A DNA stretch of 24,087 nucleotides from contig JAFGUR010000128.1 of NCBI GenBank assembly GCA_016938425.1, positions 1-24,087 of the forward strand, read 5' to 3'. The position numbers were made by a program, and so were the translations under genes. This document shows positions 21,354 through 24,087 of this stretch, in pieces (the stretch's first letter is position 1; each line of letters starts with the position of its first letter). Source of the stretch: Fusobacteriaceae bacterium (GTDB taxonomy: Bacteria > Fusobacteriota > Fusobacteriia > Fusobacteriales > Fusobacteriaceae). The notes beneath the pieces were generated by a model. The model was not told where the DNA came from, searched no databases, and saw only the letters and a program-made list of their open reading frames with translations.

Positions 21354-22251
21354 TAAAATTAATATAACTCCATATATTGGAGAGTTATCAATAGATTCTA
21401 GCCTAAATGATATTTATAAGACTATTAATTTCACTTTGCCTTTTAAGATTATAAAAGAGAAAAAACTTAAAGAAGGGATGAAAGTATCCCTTGAAGATGG
21501 GAAAAGTAAATTTTTTGAAGGAATTTGTTTGAAATTTGAAGATGATAACAATGAAACAGGTAAATTTATGTGTGTAAATTATATGTGGTATTTAACTGTT
21601 TATGAGGAAACCTTTCAAATAAATGCTTCTGCAAAAGAAGCAATAAAGGCAGTAGTTAAATCATTTGATAAATCACTAGATATTGTAATTGATTCTTCAG
21701 AATTTAATATAAAAATAAAAAAGATTTATTATGAAAATTCTTTAGAGGGAATTATTAAAGATATTATTACTCAAGTAACTACTAAAAGTTCAAATAAGTA
21801 TTATTTAATAGATGAAAATGGAAAATTTAAAATTGTTAAAAATTTAGGAAAAATTAAATTAAATTTAAAACATATTTCTGAATTAAAGAGATCTTTTGAT
21901 ATTAGTAATATTAAAAATCAAATAAAAGTAATAAGTGCAACAGATAAAAAAATTAATTCCTTTGTAGTGGTTAATGATTCTAAAAGTGTAAAAGAAATTG
22001 GAACGATTCAAAAGACTTCAAAAATCAAGTCTAAAGATAAAGTACAAGGTAAAAATGAAGCTTTAAAGCTTTTAAATTTGTTAAAAAATACTAATAAGGT
22101 TGTAAATTTTACAATATTAGGAGATTTTTCAATTAAAATAGGGCATTTAACAGTCATTAATGAAACAACTTATATAATAAATTCAGTTAAACATGAGATT
22201 AAAGAAGGTATTTTTACAACCAAAATTGGATTGGAGGCATATTATGGATGA
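21337..22251 (+). CDS. XkdQ-like tail hub/baseplate protein
   Basis: 304 residues of the XkdQ/late-control D class: N-terminal strand-rich part (NITPYIGELSIDSSLNDIYK), a middle with GIIKDIITQVTTKSSNKYYL, and a C-terminal glycine/strand section (FSIKIGHLTVINETTYIINS, then KEGIFTTKIGLEAYYG). Such proteins form the hub that caps the tube and holds the baseplate. Overlaps both neighbours, as is usual for this operon. Order XkdP-Q-R-S-T is preserved downstream. Confidence 0.8.
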   Translation: MILKFNKINITPYIGELSIDSSLNDIYKTINFTLPFKIIKEKKLKEGMKVSLEDGKSKFFEGICLKFEDDNNETGKFMCVNYMWYLTVYEETFQINASAKEAIKAVVKSFDKSLDIVIDSSEFNIKIKKIYYENSLEGIIKDIITQVTTKSSNKYYLIDENGKFKIVKNLGKIKLNLKHISELKRSFDISNIKNQIKVISATDKKINSFVVVNDSKSVKEIGTIQKTSKIKSKDKVQGKNEALKLLNLLKNTNKVVNFTILGDFSIKIGHLTVINETTYIINSVKHEIKEGIFTTKIGLEAYYG

Positions 22252-22669
22252 AAAAGATTGGGCAACAGTATTTAAATCCCTTAAAAATAAAAATTATCTT
22301 GGAGCCGTAATTGGTGAAGTAATTGAAGAAATGCCAAACTTAAAGATATCTATAGATGATAAAATTGTCGTAGAAAAAGATCAATTAGTTATCTCAAAGC
22401 ATGTATTAAAAGATTATGAAAGAGAATTTGAAATAGAAGGGAAAATCACATTTAATGCTAAAACTGAAAATGCTATGGCAGGAGTTACAGGCCAAGCAAC
22501 AGAAAGTCCTAATGGACATCCTCATCAAATTAAACTTAATGAAAATGATTATAAGGCAAAAGGTAAAATTAAATGGACAGATTCTCTTTTAAAAGGGGAT
22601 ATTGTTTTATTAATTGCCTCTATGGATAATCAATTATTTTTTCTGATGGATAAGGGGGAAATATTATGA
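22244..22669 (+). CDS. DUF2577-type baseplate protein (XkdR-like)
   Basis: 141 residues from ATG 22244, which has TGGAGG nearby and overlaps the XkdQ-like stop by 8 bases; an upstream in-frame start at 22193 is less likely. Motifs fit DUF2577: GAVIGEVIEEMPNLKISIDD near 20-40, SPNGHPHQIKL near 87-97 and GDIVLLIASMDNQLFFLMDK at the end. Likely a structural baseplate component. Ends by overlapping the next ATG (ATGA). Confidence 0.75.
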   Translation: MDEKDWATVFKSLKNKNYLGAVIGEVIEEMPNLKISIDDKIVVEKDQLVISKHVLKDYEREFEIEGKITFNAKTENAMAGVTGQATESPNGHPHQIKLNENDYKAKGKIKWTDSLLKGDIVLLIASMDNQLFFLMDKGEIL

Positions 22670-23085
22670 GTTTACCTAGTTTTAGCTTAGAGGAAGAGAA
22701 TCAAGTTTCAAATGGAGATAAAGTAATAGCTTGGGATTTTAAAGGTAATGAAATACTTATAAAAAACATGTACATTCAGACTTTAAGTGGAAAAGAAGCT
22801 ATAAAAAATAAAATAATAAAAATTATTAAAACAGATAAAGCCTTTGCAAGTATTTACAAAAATAGCTCCTATGGAATAGATAGATTATCAATACTAGGAA
22901 AAGAGTTTTATTCTAGCAAAACTAAGGTAGAAGCTTTAGTTGAGGATATGAAAAATCAAATTAAGAAAATTTTAGGAGTAAATGATGTTTTAAGTTTAAA
23001 TAGTAAAATGGAAGATAGTGTATTAACCATAAGTTTTACTGTTGATACAATTTATGGAGTGGTAGAGGAGGTATTAAATGTCTGA
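22666..23085 (+). CDS. DUF2634/gp25-like baseplate protein (XkdS-like)
   Basis: 139 residues of the gpW/gp25 lysozyme-like baseplate class as found in XkdS: IQTLSGKEAIKNKIIKIIKT, then ASIYKNSSYGIDRL near 67-80 and an acidic middle before the C-terminal strands. It forms part of the baseplate wedge. It overlaps the following gene by 8 bases. Confidence 0.78.
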   Translation: MSLPSFSLEEENQVSNGDKVIAWDFKGNEILIKNMYIQTLSGKEAIKNKIIKIIKTDKAFASIYKNSSYGIDRLSILGKEFYSSKTKVEALVEDMKNQIKKILGVNDVLSLNSKMEDSVLTISFTVDTIYGVVEEVLNV

Positions 23086-24087
23086 TGTGAATACAATTAG
23101 AAAAAGACTATTAGGGTTTTGGCCAGATACCTATGATAAAAGCGAAGGAACAGTATTATGGGATTTATGCCAAGCATATGCTCTTGATTTTGAAGAGGAA
23201 TATTCTAGAGTAGATAACTTTAAAGAAAACTTTTTTCTTAAAACAGCTACAGACATAGATATGTTTGATAATAAAATAGCAGATTATGGAGAAACTAGAA
23301 AGGCTGCAACATTTGCTGAAGGGCAAGTTGTTATAAAAGGGACTCCTGGAATAACTATTGAAGCAGGAACCTTAGTTGCTAGTGATTTAGCAGAATATAA
23401 GACACTTAATACAGTAATAATTCCATCTGATGGGAAAGTCACAATTCCAATAAAATGTACAACAGCAGGAACAATTGGCAATGTTTCCATAGGGGTAATT
23501 AATAAATTTCCTGTGACTATTTCTGGATTAAATGAATGTTATAACAATGTAGACATAGAGAATGCAGTAAATGAAGAAAGTCTTGAGGAAGCAAGGGCAA
23601 GAGTAGAAGAAAAACTACAACAGCCTAGGACATCAGGAAATATTTATGATTATAAGTATTGGGCAAAGAAAGTTGATGGAGTTGGGAATGCAAGGATTAT
23701 ACCAAGATGGAATGGAATAAATACAGTAAAAATTTTGATTGCAGATAGAAATAATGATGTAGCAACAGAAAGCCTTATAAAAGAAACATATGATTATATT
23801 GAGAATTTAAGGCCTGTAGGTTCAATTATAACAGTAGAAAGTGCAAAGCTTAAAATAGTAAATATAAAGATAACAGGACTTACTATTGACACTAATGCAA
23901 ACCAAACAGCAGCACAAATAAAATTGAATATTAAGAATTCTTTGAAAGAATATATAAACTCAATTTCTCTTGATAATGATCTAATAAGTTATGCTCAATG
24001 TTCAAGAACAGCTTTGGACACAGAAGGTGTAGGAGATTTTATTAGTTTAACTTTAAATGATAGTGTGGGAACTTTGCAATTAAATCA
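23078..24087 (+). CDS. Baseplate J-like protein (XkdT-like), partial
   Basis: ATG 23078 behind GAGGAGG opens a frame that continues past the window end, so 336 residues are visible. Features: N-terminal GFWPDTYDKSEGTVLWDLCQ typical of XkdT, ATFAEGQVVIKGTPGITIEA near 68-87, the GTIGNVSIGVINKF segment near 128-141, EARARVEEKLQQPRTSGN near 169-186 and the AKKVDGVGNARIIPRWNG segment of baseplate J proteins. It builds the wedge that contacts the sheath. The C terminus, and any tail-fibre genes, lie outside. Confidence 0.88.
   Translation, partial: MSDVNTIRKRLLGFWPDTYDKSEGTVLWDLCQAYALDFEEEYSRVDNFKENFFLKTATDIDMFDNKIADYGETRKAATFAEGQVVIKGTPGITIEAGTLVASDLAEYKTLNTVIIPSDGKVTIPIKCTTAGTIGNVSIGVINKFPVTISGLNECYNNVDIENAVNEESLEEARARVEEKLQQPRTSGNIYDYKYWAKKVDGVGNARIIPRWNGINTVKILIADRNNDVATESLIKETYDYIENLRPVGSIITVESAKLKIVNIKITGLTIDTNANQTAAQIKLNIKNSLKEYINSISLDNDLISYAQCSRTALDTEGVGDFISLTLNDSVGTLQLN

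Noticed and set aside
22193..22243. Earlier start for the DUF2577-like gene
   Set aside because: It would overlap the XkdQ-like gene by nearly 60 bases; ATG 22244 has GGAGG and a normal overlap.

Overview
The window is AT-rich DNA carrying most of a temperate phage genome joined to a plasmid replication module, so it looks like a phage-plasmid. The most likely host is Fusobacterium or a close relative. That is an inference from the low G+C, the A/T-ending codons with AGA for arginine, the AAGG/AGGAGG-type ribosome sites and the general look of the proteins; no host marker such as an rRNA or tRNA lies in the window. A low-GC Firmicute host cannot be excluded. No transposase, CRISPR array, tRNA or insertion sequence was seen.

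Layout. 1-404: partial leftward gene of unknown function. 405-1108: long non-coding origin region with AT-rich DNA, short direct repeats and four 15-bp iterons whose starts lie 22, 33 and 32 bp apart. 1109-2338: Rep_3-type initiator. 2400-3809: a small leader ORF, a GH19-type endolysin, an XhlA-like protein and a holin-like protein. 3818-5860: a tyrosine recombinase among very small genes, one broken by a T7 homopolymer. 5861-7464: a serine recombinase with its own promoter, flanked by two short leftward hydrophobic-peptide ORFs; the right-hand one has a hairpin over its Shine-Dalgarno and its own terminator. 7330-7443: a promoter, short leader and strong terminator just before the packaging genes. 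A similar leader-terminator lies at 13321-13407 in front of the head protease.

7465-24087 is one long rightward morphogenesis operon. TerS and TerL package DNA. A very large protein fuses a Mu gp29-like portal, a MuF head-morphogenesis domain and a C-terminal zincin-like (HELGH) domain, resembling MuF polymorphic toxins. Next come a 37-codon acidic ORF, a Mu gpG-like protein, a Mu I-like protease with an evident internal start for a nested scaffold, a decoration protein, a major capsid protein of the E family and two connector genes. The tail resembles the contractile tail of PBSX: sheath, tube, tail-assembly chaperone with a -1 frameshift, tape measure, XkdP/Q/R/S-like baseplate proteins and a baseplate J protein cut by the window end. 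The head is thus Mu-like, the tail PBSX-like and the maintenance functions plasmid-like.

Most distinctive points: the portal-MuF-metallopeptidase fusion with an A11 run after the portal domain, the overlapping acidic mini-gene as a candidate immunity factor, recoding and nested translation in the tail and head genes, the paired leader-terminator elements, and the compact hydrophobic-peptide gene at 7162-7266.
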